DNA of 64,000 nt from Microbispora corallina (GTDB lineage Bacteria > Actinomycetota > Actinomycetes > Streptosporangiales > Streptosporangiaceae): positions 62,001 to 126,000 of the forward strand of contig NZ_BOOC01000029.1 of NCBI RefSeq assembly GCF_016863035.1, in the 5' to 3' direction. The first letter of the stretch is position 1. Each line of letters starts with the position of its first letter. Below are positions 35,112 to 44,386 of the stretch, in pieces. Position numbers and translations under genes: made by a program. The notes beneath the pieces were generated by a model, which had not been told where the DNA came from, made no database searches, and saw nothing but the letters and a program-made list of their open reading frames with translations.

Positions 35112-35169
35112 GGTTCCTCCTTCGGGTTGCGGATGTGTTCTGCGGTCTCGGTGCCTAGGACTGGCGGGC

Positions 35170-37032
35170 TCACCTCCCTCCGGCGGCCGACGGCACCTGG
35201 CGGTCCCGGTAGCCGCCCGCCTGCAGCGCGAACAGGCGGGCGTAGACGCCGCCGAGATCGATCAGGGCGGCGTGGGTGCCGCGTTCGGCGACCCGGCCGC
35301 CGTCCAGGACGACGATCTCGTCGGCGTCCCGGAGCGCGTTGAGGCGGTGCGAGACGAGCAGCGCCGCCCGGCCGCGGCTCAGCTCCATCAGCCGCTCGTG
35401 CAGGGCGTGCTCGGCCTCGGGGTCGAGGCCGGCGCTGGGCTCGTCGAGGATCATGAGGTCGGCGCCGGACCGCAGGAACGCCCGGGCGACCGCCACCCGC
35501 TGCCACTGACCTCCCGACAGCTGGGCGGCGTCGCGGTCGTCCATCCCGGCGAAGACCCTGCTCAGCAGCGTGTCGTAGCCGCGCGGCAGGGCCGCCAGCG
35601 CCTCGTCGATCCCCGCCGCGCGGGCCGCGCGGCGGACCGCCTCGAGGTCGTCCAGGGCGTCGAGCCGGCCGGCCCCGACGTTCTCCCGGGCCGTCAGGTC
35701 GTAGGCCACGAAGTCCTGGAAGACGGCCGTCACCCGGGACCGCAGATCGGCGGCGTGGGCCTCCCTGACGTCCCGGCCGTCCCACAGGACGGCGCCGCGC
35801 TCCGGCTCGTACATCCGGCACAGCAGCTTGACCAGCGTGCTCTTGCCCGCCCCGTTCACACCGACGAGGCCGATCCGCGCGCCGCGCGGGATGACGAGGT
35901 CGACGCCGCGCAGCACCCAGGGCGCGCCCTCGCCGTACCGGAACCACACGTCCCGCAGTTCGACGGCGCGGCGCAGGGGCGCGAGGGGGGCGGAACCGGC
36001 CGGCGGGCCGGCGGGCGGCTCCTCGATGATCTCGCGGTACGCGCCGAAGAGCAGCAGCGCCTTGTACGCCCCCGCGACCCCGTCGGTCGCCGTCGTCGCC
36101 GCTCCATAGACACCCGTCAGGGCGGCGAGGAACAGCGCCACGTCGCCGAGCGTGATCCGCCCGGCCGCCGCCTGGGCGGCCGCGGTGACAACGCCCGCGA
36201 CCGTGACGGCCCCGGCCAGCAGCTCAAGGCCGGTGTGGGTGCGGGTCAGCCGCCGTTCCAGGCGACCCTCGGCGTCGCTCGCCGCCCGGGCCTCGGCCAG
36301 CATCCGCTCACGCAGGAAGTGCCCAAGGCCGAACAGCCTGATCTCCTTGGCCGCGCCGACGTCGGTCAGCAGCATCTGGTACGTCACCTCGCGCCGGACC
36401 AGCGGCGACAGCCGTACGGTGAGGGCGGCCCTGCGCCGGCCGGCCCCGGTCTGCAGAATCGCGGCGGGCACGGCCCCGGCGAGGACCACGAGCACGCTCG
36501 GCGGCCAGACCATCACGAGCGTGGCGAGGAATCCGGTTCCCTGGACGGCCGCGCGGATCAGCCCGACGGCCGAGCGGGTGAGCTCTCCGGGCGCCTGGCC
36601 GCCCGCCTGGGTGGCCAGGCGGAGCCGGTCGAGGTACGCGGGACTCTCCAGCCGGTCGAGCCCGACGTGCTCGTTGATCCTGCGGAACAGCCGGTCCGCC
36701 GCGACGAGCCTGGCCGACCGGGCCAGCGTCCCGGACAGGTAGGACGCGACCCCGCGGTGCGCCCCGGACAGCAGGCCGGCGGCCGCGAGACCTGCGGCGG
36801 CGACCGCCACCCGGCCCGTGTTCCCGGCCGGGCCGCCGGCCAGCGCGTCGATGAGCCGCTTGGTGAACCAGGCGGACACCGGCGGGAGCAGCCCCTCCAG
36901 CACCGCCAGCGCGAGGACGACCAGAGCCGGGCCGCGCCCGGCGGCGAGCCCCAGGCGGGCGGCGGCCGCGGCGGCGCGCGCCAGATCGCGCGGGGTCCCC
37001 GCCGTCCGGCCGTCCCGGCGGACGGCCCTCAC
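35170..37032 (-). CDS. ABC exporter, fused membrane and ATPase domains
   Basis: This 620-residue type I ABC half-exporter has a membrane domain of about six helices to residue ~330 and a nucleotide-binding domain thereafter. The latter has Walker A VGVNGAGKSTLVKLL, signature LSGGQWQRVAVA, Walker B LMILDEPSAGLDPEAE and switch LLVSHRLNALRDAD. There is no N-terminal C39 peptidase domain, so leader removal needs a separate protease, which the operon supplies (S26). GTG 37032 overlaps the stop of the thioredoxin-like gene (GTGA). It lies 58 bases upstream of the peptide gene and is its likely exporter. Confidence 0.92.
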   Translation of the reverse strand: MRAVRRDGRTAGTPRDLARAAAAAARLGLAAGRGPALVVLALAVLEGLLPPVSAWFTKRLIDALAGGPAGNTGRVAVAAAGLAAAGLLSGAHRGVASYLSGTLARSARLVAADRLFRRINEHVGLDRLESPAYLDRLRLATQAGGQAPGELTRSAVGLIRAAVQGTGFLATLVMVWPPSVLVVLAGAVPAAILQTGAGRRRAALTVRLSPLVRREVTYQMLLTDVGAAKEIRLFGLGHFLRERMLAEARAASDAEGRLERRLTRTHTGLELLAGAVTVAGVVTAAAQAAAGRITLGDVALFLAALTGVYGAATTATDGVAGAYKALLLFGAYREIIEEPPAGPPAGSAPLAPLRRAVELRDVWFRYGEGAPWVLRGVDLVIPRGARIGLVGVNGAGKSTLVKLLCRMYEPERGAVLWDGRDVREAHAADLRSRVTAVFQDFVAYDLTARENVGAGRLDALDDLEAVRRAARAAGIDEALAALPRGYDTLLSRVFAGMDDRDAAQLSGGQWQRVAVARAFLRSGADLMILDEPSAGLDPEAEHALHERLMELSRGRAALLVSHRLNALRDADEIVVLDGGRVAERGTHAALIDLGGVYARLFALQAGGYRDRQVPSAAGGR

Positions 37033-37568
37033 CGCACCGCCTCCAGGCCGGCCTGGGCGAGGCCGTGACCGGCGCGCCGGACCCGGCCCTCCGACACGAC
37101 CAGGACGGTGGGGAAGGCCGTGACGCCGAGGGCGTCCGCGAGCGGATGCCTCCCGTCGGCGTCCGCTACGTGCGCGACCGGGGCGAAGTCCCGCACGTGT
37201 ACGGCACGCCCGGCCGCGCCGCCGGAGACGACCACGAGCGGCCTCGGCGCGCCGGCCGGCAGGGCGGCGAGCGCGCGGCGCAGCCCGCCGGCGAGCTCCT
37301 CGCAGGCGGGGCAGTCGGTGGTGAGGAAGGCGAGGACGCGCTCGTCCTCGCCCCGCTCCGCCAGGTCGACGACGGCGCCGTCGACTGTGACCACCCGTGT
37401 CGGCGGCACCGGTGTGCCGGCCTCGGGCAGGACGGGGCCGCGGGCGGTGCGGCGGGAGACCACCTCGTACAGGTCCCGGCAGCGCCGGACGGCCAGCAGG
37501 GCGACGGCGAGGGCGGCGAGCGCGAGGAGGGCGCCCAGCACCGTGACGGTCCACAGCAGCGCGTTCAT
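37029..37568 (-). CDS. MauD/TlpA-type membrane-anchored thioredoxin-like protein
   Basis: This 179-residue protein has one N-terminal membrane anchor (about residues 5-27) and an extracytoplasmic thioredoxin fold. The active site is FLTTDCPACEELAGGL with Cys86 and Cys89 (CPAC), and the cis-proline lies in LGVTAFPTVLVVSEG. MauD, its nearest named relative, works with MauE in disulfide formation of a cysteine-rich enzyme subunit. Here the target is likely the six-cysteine peptide. ATG 37568 has GAGGA seven bases upstream; the frame is open further up without conserved sequence. It is the first gene of the leftward operon. Confidence 0.87.
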   Translation of the reverse strand: MNALLWTVTVLGALLALAALAVALLAVRRCRDLYEVVSRRTARGPVLPEAGTPVPPTRVVTVDGAVVDLAERGEDERVLAFLTTDCPACEELAGGLRRALAALPAGAPRPLVVVSGGAAGRAVHVRDFAPVAHVADADGRHPLADALGVTAFPTVLVVSEGRVRRAGHGLAQAGLEAVR

Positions 37569-37760
37569 GCCGGCATCCTCGGCCGGCGGGCCGCGTGAAA
37601 CGGCGACCCGGAACGCGCGGCCGGCCGGGCTAGCGTGGCCGGTTAAGCGTGATCCCGGTCCGTCCACGTCCGCGCAGGCCGGCGGCCTGCGGCCCGCTGA
37701 CGGCCGCCTCCTCAGACCTGCACCTTTCACCCACGCTCAGCCCGGACCTCGGAACGGGGC

Positions 37761-37825
37761 CGGGGAAGCACGGAGCACCGGAAACACGGAGCCCGGGAAA
37801 CATTCAGCCCGGGAAGCACGGAAGG
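37761..37825. repeat. Four tandem imperfect 16-bp repeats
   Basis: Four head-to-tail units of 16-17 bases begin at 37761, 37778, 37794 and 37810, with approximate consensus CCGGGAAACACGGAGC. They lie about 190-255 bases upstream of the first gene of the peptide operon and just beyond rbpA. They resemble iteron-like protein binding sites, but no binding factor is known. Confidence 0.7.
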
Positions 37826-37854
37826 CCCTCCCCGGAGATCCGGGAAGGGCCTTC
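37821..37854 (-). terminator. rbpA terminator hairpin
   Basis: GAAGGCCCT (37821-37829) pairs with AGGGCCTTC (37846-37854), extended by an inner CCCGG/CCGGG stem, 28 bases past the rbpA stop. Confidence 0.7.
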
Positions 37855-37882
37855 GCGACGCCTGCCGTACGGCCTGGGCGAC

Positions 37883-38230
37883 CTAGTAGATCGGGCGGGA
37901 GGAGGAGCGCAGCCGCTCCAGCGCCTCGGCGAGGATCTGCGCGCCGTCCTTGTCGCTGCGACGCTCCTTCACGTACGCGAGGTGCGTCTTGTACGGCTCG
38001 TTGCGCGGCGGAGCCGGCGGGCTGGACTGGTCCTGCCCCGCCGGCAGACCGCACCGCGGGCAGTCCCAGAACTCCGGGACGGGCGCGTCGCTGGCGAAGC
38101 TCGGGCGCGTCTCGTGCATGTTGGCGCACCAGAACGAGACCCGCACGCGGGGGGCTGCCTCGCCTCGCTCGGCCTCCCCCATGGGGCCCGCGCCGACTCG
38201 GCTGCCACGGATCGCGTTGCCACTACCCAC
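37883..38230 (-). CDS. rbpA: RNA polymerase-binding protein RbpA
   Basis: RbpA is an actinobacteria-specific factor that binds RNA polymerase and the principal sigma factor and stabilises open complexes. The 115-residue protein shows the conserved N-terminal GSGNAIRGSRVGAGPMGE, a zinc-type core with VSFWCANMH and FWDCPRCGLPAG, and the sigma-interaction C-terminus (THLAYVKERRSDKDGAQIL). The start is GTG 38230 with AAGGAG seven bases upstream. It lies downstream of secG in the same direction, as in Streptomyces. Confidence 0.97.
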   Translation of the reverse strand: MGSGNAIRGSRVGAGPMGEAERGEAAPRVRVSFWCANMHETRPSFASDAPVPEFWDCPRCGLPAGQDQSSPPAPPRNEPYKTHLAYVKERRSDKDGAQILAEALERLRSSSRPIY

Positions 38231-38305
38231 CGAAGAACTCCTTGCTCGATCGCCCCGCGGACGGGGGGAGGTGAATCTCTGTCACGCGTTGCCGGGCGGC
38301 GCTCG

Positions 38306-38536
38306 CTACGGCTTGAGCAGCAGACCCAGCGCGATGATGCAGACGAACCAGACGACACCCGTGATGATGGTCAGCCGGTCCAGATTACGCTCCACCACCG
38401 ACGAACCGCCGAAGGACGACGAGAAACCGCCGCCGAACAGGTCCGACAGGCCGCCGCCCTTGCCCTTGTGGAGCAGGACGAGCAGGACCATCAGGACGCT
38501 CGACAGGATGAGGGCGATGGAGATTCCGATTGTCAC
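38306..38536 (-). CDS. secG: Preprotein translocase subunit SecG
   Basis: SecG is a small membrane subunit of SecYEG. The 76-residue form has two hydrophobic helices: VTIGISIALILSSVLMVLL and IITGVVWFVCIIALGLLL. Between them is the typical HKGKGGGLSDLFGGG loop. GTG 38536 gives the normal family length; the upstream in-frame start at 38584 would add a non-conserved basic tail. A TTGACA promoter (38605-38632) lies upstream, so secG has its own start besides read-through from gap-pgk-tpiA. Confidence 0.93.
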   Translation of the reverse strand: MTIGISIALILSSVLMVLLVLLHKGKGGGLSDLFGGGFSSSFGGSSVVERNLDRLTIITGVVWFVCIIALGLLLKP

Positions 38537-38604
38537 CGTAGACCTGTTCCTATGTCCGGGCGCGCGCGTCTCGCGCGATGCCATCGGCGTGACGATTCAA
38601 TCTT

Positions 38605-38632
38605 GCTCTATGAGGGTACGACCTGTTGTCAA
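38605..38632 (-). promoter_or_regulatory. Probable secG promoter
   Basis: On the minus strand TTGACA (38632-38627) is followed after 16 bases by TAGAGC (38610-38605), placing the transcript start near 38598, about 60 bases before the secG GTG. Confidence 0.55.
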
Positions 38633-38655
38633 GTCGCACCCCCCAAACGGCCCAG

Positions 38656-39435
38656 CTAGCCGGAGATCTCGCCAAAGCGGCATATCTTGACGAACTCGCC
38701 CTGGTCGAGGCTGGCCCCTCCCACGAGAGCGCCGTCGATGTCGGGCTGCGCCATGATGCCGGCGATGTTGTCCGACTTCACCGAGCCTCCGTAAAGGATA
38801 CGGATCGCGGCGGCCACCTCGCCGTCGTACAGCTCGGCGAGTCGCGTCCGGATCGCGCCGCACACCTCCTGGGCGTCCTTCGGCGTCGCGACCTCGCCGG
38901 TGCCGATCGCCCACACCGGCTCGTATGCGATCACGATCGTCTTGGCCTGGTCGGCCGGGACCCCGTCGAGGGCGCCGTCGAGCTGCGCCAGCGTGTGCTC
39001 GACGTGGCGGCTCTCCTGCCGCACCGGCAGGCCCTCGCCCACGCACAGGATGGGCGTGAGCGAGTGCCGGTAGGCCGCCTTGACCTTGGCGTTGCAGACC
39101 GCCTCGTCCTCGTGGTGGTACTGGCGGCGCTCCGAGTGCCCGACCAGCGTGTACGTGCAGCCCAGCTTCGCCAGCATCGCCCCGGAGATCTCCCCGGTGT
39201 AGGCCCCGGCGTCGTGGCGCGACAGGTCCTGCGCGCCGTACACGATGCGGAGCTTGTCGGCGTCGATGAGCGTCTGGACGCTGCGCAGGTCGGTGTACGG
39301 CGGGAGCACCGCCACCTCGACCGCGTCGTGGTCGCGGTCGGTGAGCGAGAACGCCAGCTTCTGCACCAGGTTGATGGCCTCGAGGTGGTTGAGGTTCATC
39401 TTCCAGTTGCCGGCGATCAGCGGCTTGCGGGCCAT
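38656..39435 (-). CDS. tpiA: Triosephosphate isomerase
   Basis: TpiA interconverts dihydroxyacetone phosphate and glyceraldehyde-3-P. The 259-residue protein has [16 protein letters not shown] at the N-terminus, the catalytic histidine in [15 protein letters not shown] and the catalytic glutamate in [17 protein letters not shown]. The phosphate loop [16 protein letters not shown] is also intact. ATG 39435 follows the pgk stop with no gap. It is the third gene of the gap-pgk-tpiA operon. Confidence 0.97.
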   Translation of the reverse strand: MARKPLIAGNWKMNLNHLEAINLVQKLAFSLTDRDHDAVEVAVLPPYTDLRSVQTLIDADKLRIVYGAQDLSRHDAGAYTGEISGAMLAKLGCTYTLVGHSERRQYHHEDEAVCNAKVKAAYRHSLTPILCVGEGLPVRQESRHVEHTLAQLDGALDGVPADQAKTIVIAYEPVWAIGTGEVATPKDAQEVCGAIRTRLAELYDGEVAAAIRILYGGSVKSDNIAGIMAQPDIDGALVGGASLDQGEFVKICRFGEISG

Positions 39436-40622
39436 CTACTCCTCCAGCGCGGCGAGTCCGGGCAGCGTCTTGCCCTCGAGGTACTCGAGGCTGGCGCCGC
39501 CGCCGGTGGAAATGTGCGAGAAACCGTCCTCGGGCAGGCCGAGCTGCCGCACGGCCGCGGCCGAGTCGCCGCCGCCGACCACGGTGAACGCGTCGGAGCG
39601 GACGAGGGCCTCGGCGACGGCGCGGGTGCCGCCGGAGAACGCCTCGAACTCGAACACGCCCATCGGGCCGTTCCAGAACACGGTCCGCGCGTCGGCCAGC
39701 TTGCCGGCGAACAGCTCGCGGGTCCGCGGGCCGATGTCCAGGCCCTCCCGGTCGGCCGGGATGGCGGTGGCGTCCACCACCTCGTGCGGCGCGTCGGCCG
39801 CGAAGTGGGTGGCGGCCAGCACGTCGACGGGGAGCACCAGGTCCACGCCCCGGGCGGCGGCCTCGTTCAGGAAGCCGCGGACCTGGTCGAGCTGGTCCTC
39901 CTGCAGCAGTGACTTACCGACCTCGTGGCCCTGGGCCTTGAGGAAGGTGTACGCCATGCCGCCGCCGATGAGCAGCCGGTCGACCTTGGACAGCAGGTTG
40001 GCGATGACGCCGAGCTTGTCGGAGACCTTCGCGCCGCCCAGGACCACGACGTACGGCCGGGCCGGGTCCTCGGTGAGCCGCTTGAGCACCTCGACCTCGG
40101 CCAGCACCAGGTCGCCCGCGGCGTGCGGGAGGCGCTTGGGCAGGTCGTAGACGCTCGCGTGCTTGCGGTGGACCGCGCCGAAGCCGTCGCCGACGTACAG
40201 CTCGGCCAGCGCGGCCAGCTTGTCGGCGAACTCGCCCCTGACGGCGTCGTCCTTGGACTCCTCGCCCGGCTCGAAGCGCAGGTTCTCCAGGAGGGCGACC
40301 TGCCCGTCCTGGAGGGCCTCGACCGTGCTCCTCGCCGAGTCGCCCACGACGTCGCTCGCGAACGCGACGTCCTCGCCGAGCAGCTCGGCCAGCCGCCGGG
40401 AGACCGGGGCGAGCGAGTACTTCGGCGTCGGGGACCCCTTCGGGCGGCCCAGGTGGGCGGCCACGACGACCTTGGCCCCCCGCTCGAGCAGCTTCTTGAT
40501 CGTCGGCACCGACGCGCGGATGCGGCCGTCGTCGGTGATCGTCTCCCCGTCCAGGGGGACGTTGAGGTCGGCGCGCACGAAGACGCGCCGGCCCTTCACG
40601 TCGAGCTCGTCGATCCCGATCA

Positions 40623-40623
<1 letters not shown>
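39436..40623 (-). CDS. pgk: Phosphoglycerate kinase
   Basis: Pgk makes ATP from 1,3-bisphosphoglycerate in lower glycolysis. The 395-residue protein carries [44 protein letters not shown] and the C-terminal [15 protein letters not shown] and [22 protein letters not shown] 40623 overlaps the gap stop by one base (TGATG). The frame is open upstream, but the Met-Ile-Gly-Ile start is conserved. Confidence 0.97.
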
Positions 40624-41727
<1,104 letters not shown>

Positions 41728-41890
41728 CGGGCCGCGCCTTCGCGGCGCGTCAGGTCAAACGGGGGCAACGCCCGCCCCGTGCTCCCCTCACGCCGGCCGC
41801 CGCCGGCCGCTCCCCCGGGATCCTCCGTACGGGGATCACGGCAGGCCGGCCGGGGCGACGTCAGCGCCGGCTCAGTGCGTCAGGACCGGT

Positions 41891-42871
41891 TCAGGGGGCC
41901 AGCATGTCGGCGGTGAGGTTGGCCTCGGTGTTCGCGATGCCGAGGTCCTGCGCGCGCTTGTCGGCCATGGCCAGCAGCCGCCGGATGCGCCCGGCGATCG
42001 CGTCCTTGGTGAGCGGCGGGTCGGCGATCTGGCCCAGCTCCTCCAGCGACGCCTGCTTGTGCTCCACCCGCAGCCGCCCGGCGACGACGAGGTGCTCGGG
42101 CGCCTCGTCGCCCAGGATCTCCAGCGCCCGCTGCACCCGGGCTCCGGCGGCCACGGCGGCGCGGGCCGACCTGCGCAGGTTGGCGTCGTCGAAGTTGGCC
42201 AGGCGGTTGGCCGTGGCCCGCACCTCGCGGCGCATGCGCCGCTCCTCCCAGGCGAGCACGCTGTCGTGGGCGCCCAGGCGGGTCAGCAGCGCGCTGATCG
42301 CGTCGCCGTCGCGGACCACGACCCGGTCGACGCCGCGCACCTCACGGGCCTTGGCGTGGATCTTGAGCCGCCGGGCCGAGCCGACCAGCGCCAGCGCCGC
42401 CTCCGGCCCCGGGCAGGTGACCTCCAGCGACATCGAGCGGCCGGGCTCGGTCAGCGAGCCGTGCGCGAGGAACGCCCCGCGCCAGGCCGCCTCCGCGTCG
42501 CACGTGGCGCCCGACACCACCTGGCGGGGCAGGCCGCGCACCGGCCGCCCGTGGTTGTCGATCAGGCCGGTCTGCCGGGCCAGCGCCTCGCCGTCCTTGT
42601 AGACCCGTACGACGTACCGGGAGCCCTTGCGCAGGCCGGCGGGGGCGAGCACCAGCACCTCGGCCTTGTGGCCGAACACCTCGCCGATGTCCCGGATCAG
42701 CCGCCGGGCGGTGACGTTGGTGTCGAGTTCGGCCTCGATCACAATCCGCCCGCCGACCAGGTGCAGGCCGCTGGCGAACCGCAGCAGCGTCGACACCTCC
42801 GCCTTGCGGCAGCAAGGCTTGAGCACCGATAGGCGGCTCAGCTCGTCCTTCACCACACCCGTCATGGCCAT
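41891..42871 (-). CDS. whiA: Sporulation/division transcriptional regulator WhiA
   Basis: WhiA is a homing-endonuclease-derived DNA-binding protein needed for sporulation septation in streptomycetes. The 326-residue protein has the N-terminal conserved [20 protein letters not shown], the LAGLIDADG-like core with [18 protein letters not shown], and a C-terminal helix-turn-helix ([20 protein letters not shown]). ATG 42871 has GGAGG about ten bases upstream. It follows yvcK by 63 bases in the conserved rapZ-yvcK-whiA order and lies just upstream of the gap operon. Confidence 0.96.
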   Translation of the reverse strand: MAMTGVVKDELSRLSVLKPCCRKAEVSTLLRFASGLHLVGGRIVIEAELDTNVTARRLIRDIGEVFGHKAEVLVLAPAGLRKGSRYVVRVYKDGEALARQTGLIDNHGRPVRGLPRQVVSGATCDAEAAWRGAFLAHGSLTEPGRSMSLEVTCPGPEAALALVGSARRLKIHAKAREVRGVDRVVVRDGDAISALLTRLGAHDSVLAWEERRMRREVRATANRLANFDDANLRRSARAAVAAGARVQRALEILGDEAPEHLVVAGRLRVEHKQASLEELGQIADPPLTKDAIAGRIRRLLAMADKRAQDLGIANTEANLTADMLAP

Positions 42872-42934
42872 CTGCGCGTGTCCTCCCCCAAACAGACTCT
42901 GCCCGCAAGTCTCTCGCACGTGGAGCGGGGGCAA

Positions 42935-43951
42935 TCACCGCTTCTCGCGGAAAATCTCGTCCAGGACCGCGGCAAGTCGTGGTCCGTCGTGGCGTGCAGA
43001 TCCGTCATAAGCGGCTACGTCCGCCACGACCAGACGCCCGCCGAGCGACCAGGCCGCCTTCTCCAGGGCCCTGAGGTCGCCCACCACGCTCGTGTCGGCG
43101 AGGACCACGTCGATCAGCAGGGACGGCGAGTGCTCCCGCAGCACCTCCAGGTGCTTCTCCGGCGAGAAGCCGTCGGTCTCCCCCGGCTGCGGGGCGAGGT
43201 TGAGGACCACCATCCGCCGGGCGCTGGTGGCGTGCAGCGCCTCGGCCAGCTCGGGCACCTTGAGGTGCGGCAGCACGCTGGTGAACCACGAGCCGGGCCC
43301 GAACACCACCCAGTCGGCCTCCTCGACGGCCTCCACCGCCTCCCGGCAGGCCGGCGGGTCGGGCGGGAGCAGTGAGATCGACCGCACCCGGCCGGGGGTC
43401 AGCGCGCAGGCGACCTGGCCGCGCACGGTCGTGACGACGCCGTCCAGCTCGACCTCCGCCTGGAGGTCGAGGGGTACCGACGCCATCGGCAGGACCCGGC
43501 CGTGGGCGCCCAGCAGGCGGCCCACCCAGTCGAGGCCCGCCACGGGGTCGTCGAGCAGCTCCCACAGCGCGACGATGAGGAGGTTGCCCACGGCGTGGCC
43601 GTGCAGCTCCCCCTCGCTGCGGAAGCGGTGCTGGACCACCTCGCTCCACGTGGTGCCCCACTCGTCGTCGCCGCACAGCGCGGCGAGGGCCATCCGCAGG
43701 TCGCCGGGCGGCAGGACGCCCAGCTCACGCCTGAGGCGGCCGCTGGAGCCCCCGTCGTCGGCCACCGTGACGACGGCCGTGAGGTCGGTCGTGACGTTGC
43801 GCAGGGCCGACAGGGAGGCGTACAGGCCGTGGCCGCCGCCCAGCGCGACGACCTTGGGGGCGCGGCCGGCGTGAAGGGAGTTGCGCGGCGGCGCCGCGCC
43901 TCGGGGAGCCGGGGGGTGGTGGGGGGCCGGGGGCTCGGCGGGCTCCTTCAT
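42935..43951 (-). CDS. yvcK: Gluconeogenesis factor YvcK/CofD-like protein
   Basis: YvcK-family proteins are CofD-like, bind UDP-sugars in relatives, and influence carbon flux, cell shape and peptidoglycan. The 338-residue protein shows VVALGGGHGLYASLSALR, VTVADDGGSSGRLRRELG, GDLRMALAALCGD and VVFGPGSWFTSVLPHL, all typical. The start is ATG 43951 with GAGGAGG about three bases upstream; a 25-residue Pro-rich tail precedes the fold. The 435-base gap to rapZ is unusual for this normally tight cluster and contains 39-bp repeats, so a longer N-terminus cannot be excluded. Confidence 0.93.
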   Translation of the reverse strand: MKEPAEPPAPHHPPAPRGAAPPRNSLHAGRAPKVVALGGGHGLYASLSALRNVTTDLTAVVTVADDGGSSGRLRRELGVLPPGDLRMALAALCGDDEWGTTWSEVVQHRFRSEGELHGHAVGNLLIVALWELLDDPVAGLDWVGRLLGAHGRVLPMASVPLDLQAEVELDGVVTTVRGQVACALTPGRVRSISLLPPDPPACREAVEAVEEADWVVFGPGSWFTSVLPHLKVPELAEALHATSARRMVVLNLAPQPGETDGFSPEKHLEVLREHSPSLLIDVVLADTSVVGDLRALEKAAWSLGGRLVVADVAAYDGSARHDGPRLAAVLDEIFREKR

Positions 43952-44386
43952 CGTCCTCCTCGCCTCGCCGCGAGCCCCGCGCCGCGGGGCCCCGACGGGC
44001 CGTGTCGTCCTGATCGAGTACGGCGAGGACGGCGGGCTGGGGCGCCCCCGTCGTCGTCTGGCGGCCCGGGGAACCGGGCCGGGGGCGCCCCTCGGAAGGG
44101 GAGACGCCCGCATGGGAACCGGCCGGGGGACGGCTCCGACACCACGAGGCGCCGGAACCCGCCCGGGCGGCCTCGGACATGTTCCCGGCGCCACCGGGCC
44201 GCCGCCGGCCGTATGCGGAGGCGTCCCCGTCGCCGGCCCTCGCACGGGCGGAACCGGAGGCGTCCCCGAGGCCGGCCCTCACGCGGGCGGATCCGGGACC
44301 GTTCCCGAGGCCGGGGCGAACCGGGAGCGAGCCGCAGGGATGCCCGCCCGTACCGCCGCCCGCGGGACGGCCGCCGGTCGCGGGCG
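43952..44386. other. Unusually long yvcK-rapZ spacer with repeats
   Basis: These 435 bases separate two genes that are usually nearly adjacent. They hold 39-bp imperfect repeats (44217-44333). In one minus-strand frame a GTG at 44390 overlaps the rapZ stop (GTGA) and stays open through the whole spacer, giving 13-residue repeats such as GSARVRAGLGDAS. That frame differs from yvcK. I cannot tell whether it is coding. Confidence 0.5.
44217..44333. repeat. Three imperfect 39-bp tandem repeats
   Basis: Units at 44217-44255, 44256-44294 and 44295-44333 share a core like GGAGGCGTCCCCGAGGCCGG; a degenerate 42-base unit precedes them. The 39-bp length is a multiple of three, so each frame encodes 13-residue repeats. 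The first two units agree well; the third has diverged at its end. Confidence 0.75.

Larger units (their letters stand above)
37569..37882. other. Leader/intergenic region of the peptide operon with tandem repeats
   Basis: These 314 bases lie upstream of the MauD-like gene and downstream of rbpA. The half next to rbpA carries a 16-bp tandem repeat (37761-37825) and the rbpA terminator (37821-37854). The half next to the operon is GC-rich with no clear promoter hexamers and no supported small ORF. The promoter of the peptide operon should lie here. Confidence 0.5.

Noticed and set aside
33674-37568. Methylamine dehydrogenase (mau) cluster
   Set aside because: MauD- and MauE-like proteins are present, but no mauA/mauB structural genes, no tryptophan tryptophylquinone-type light chain and no MauG exist in the window.
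37761-37825. Replication origin or plasmid iterons
   Set aside because: No dnaA, parAB, rep gene or DnaA boxes nearby; the region is embedded in conserved core genes.
44217-44333. CRISPR-like repeats
   Set aside because: The 39-bp units are contiguous with no spacers and diverge progressively; no cas genes are present.
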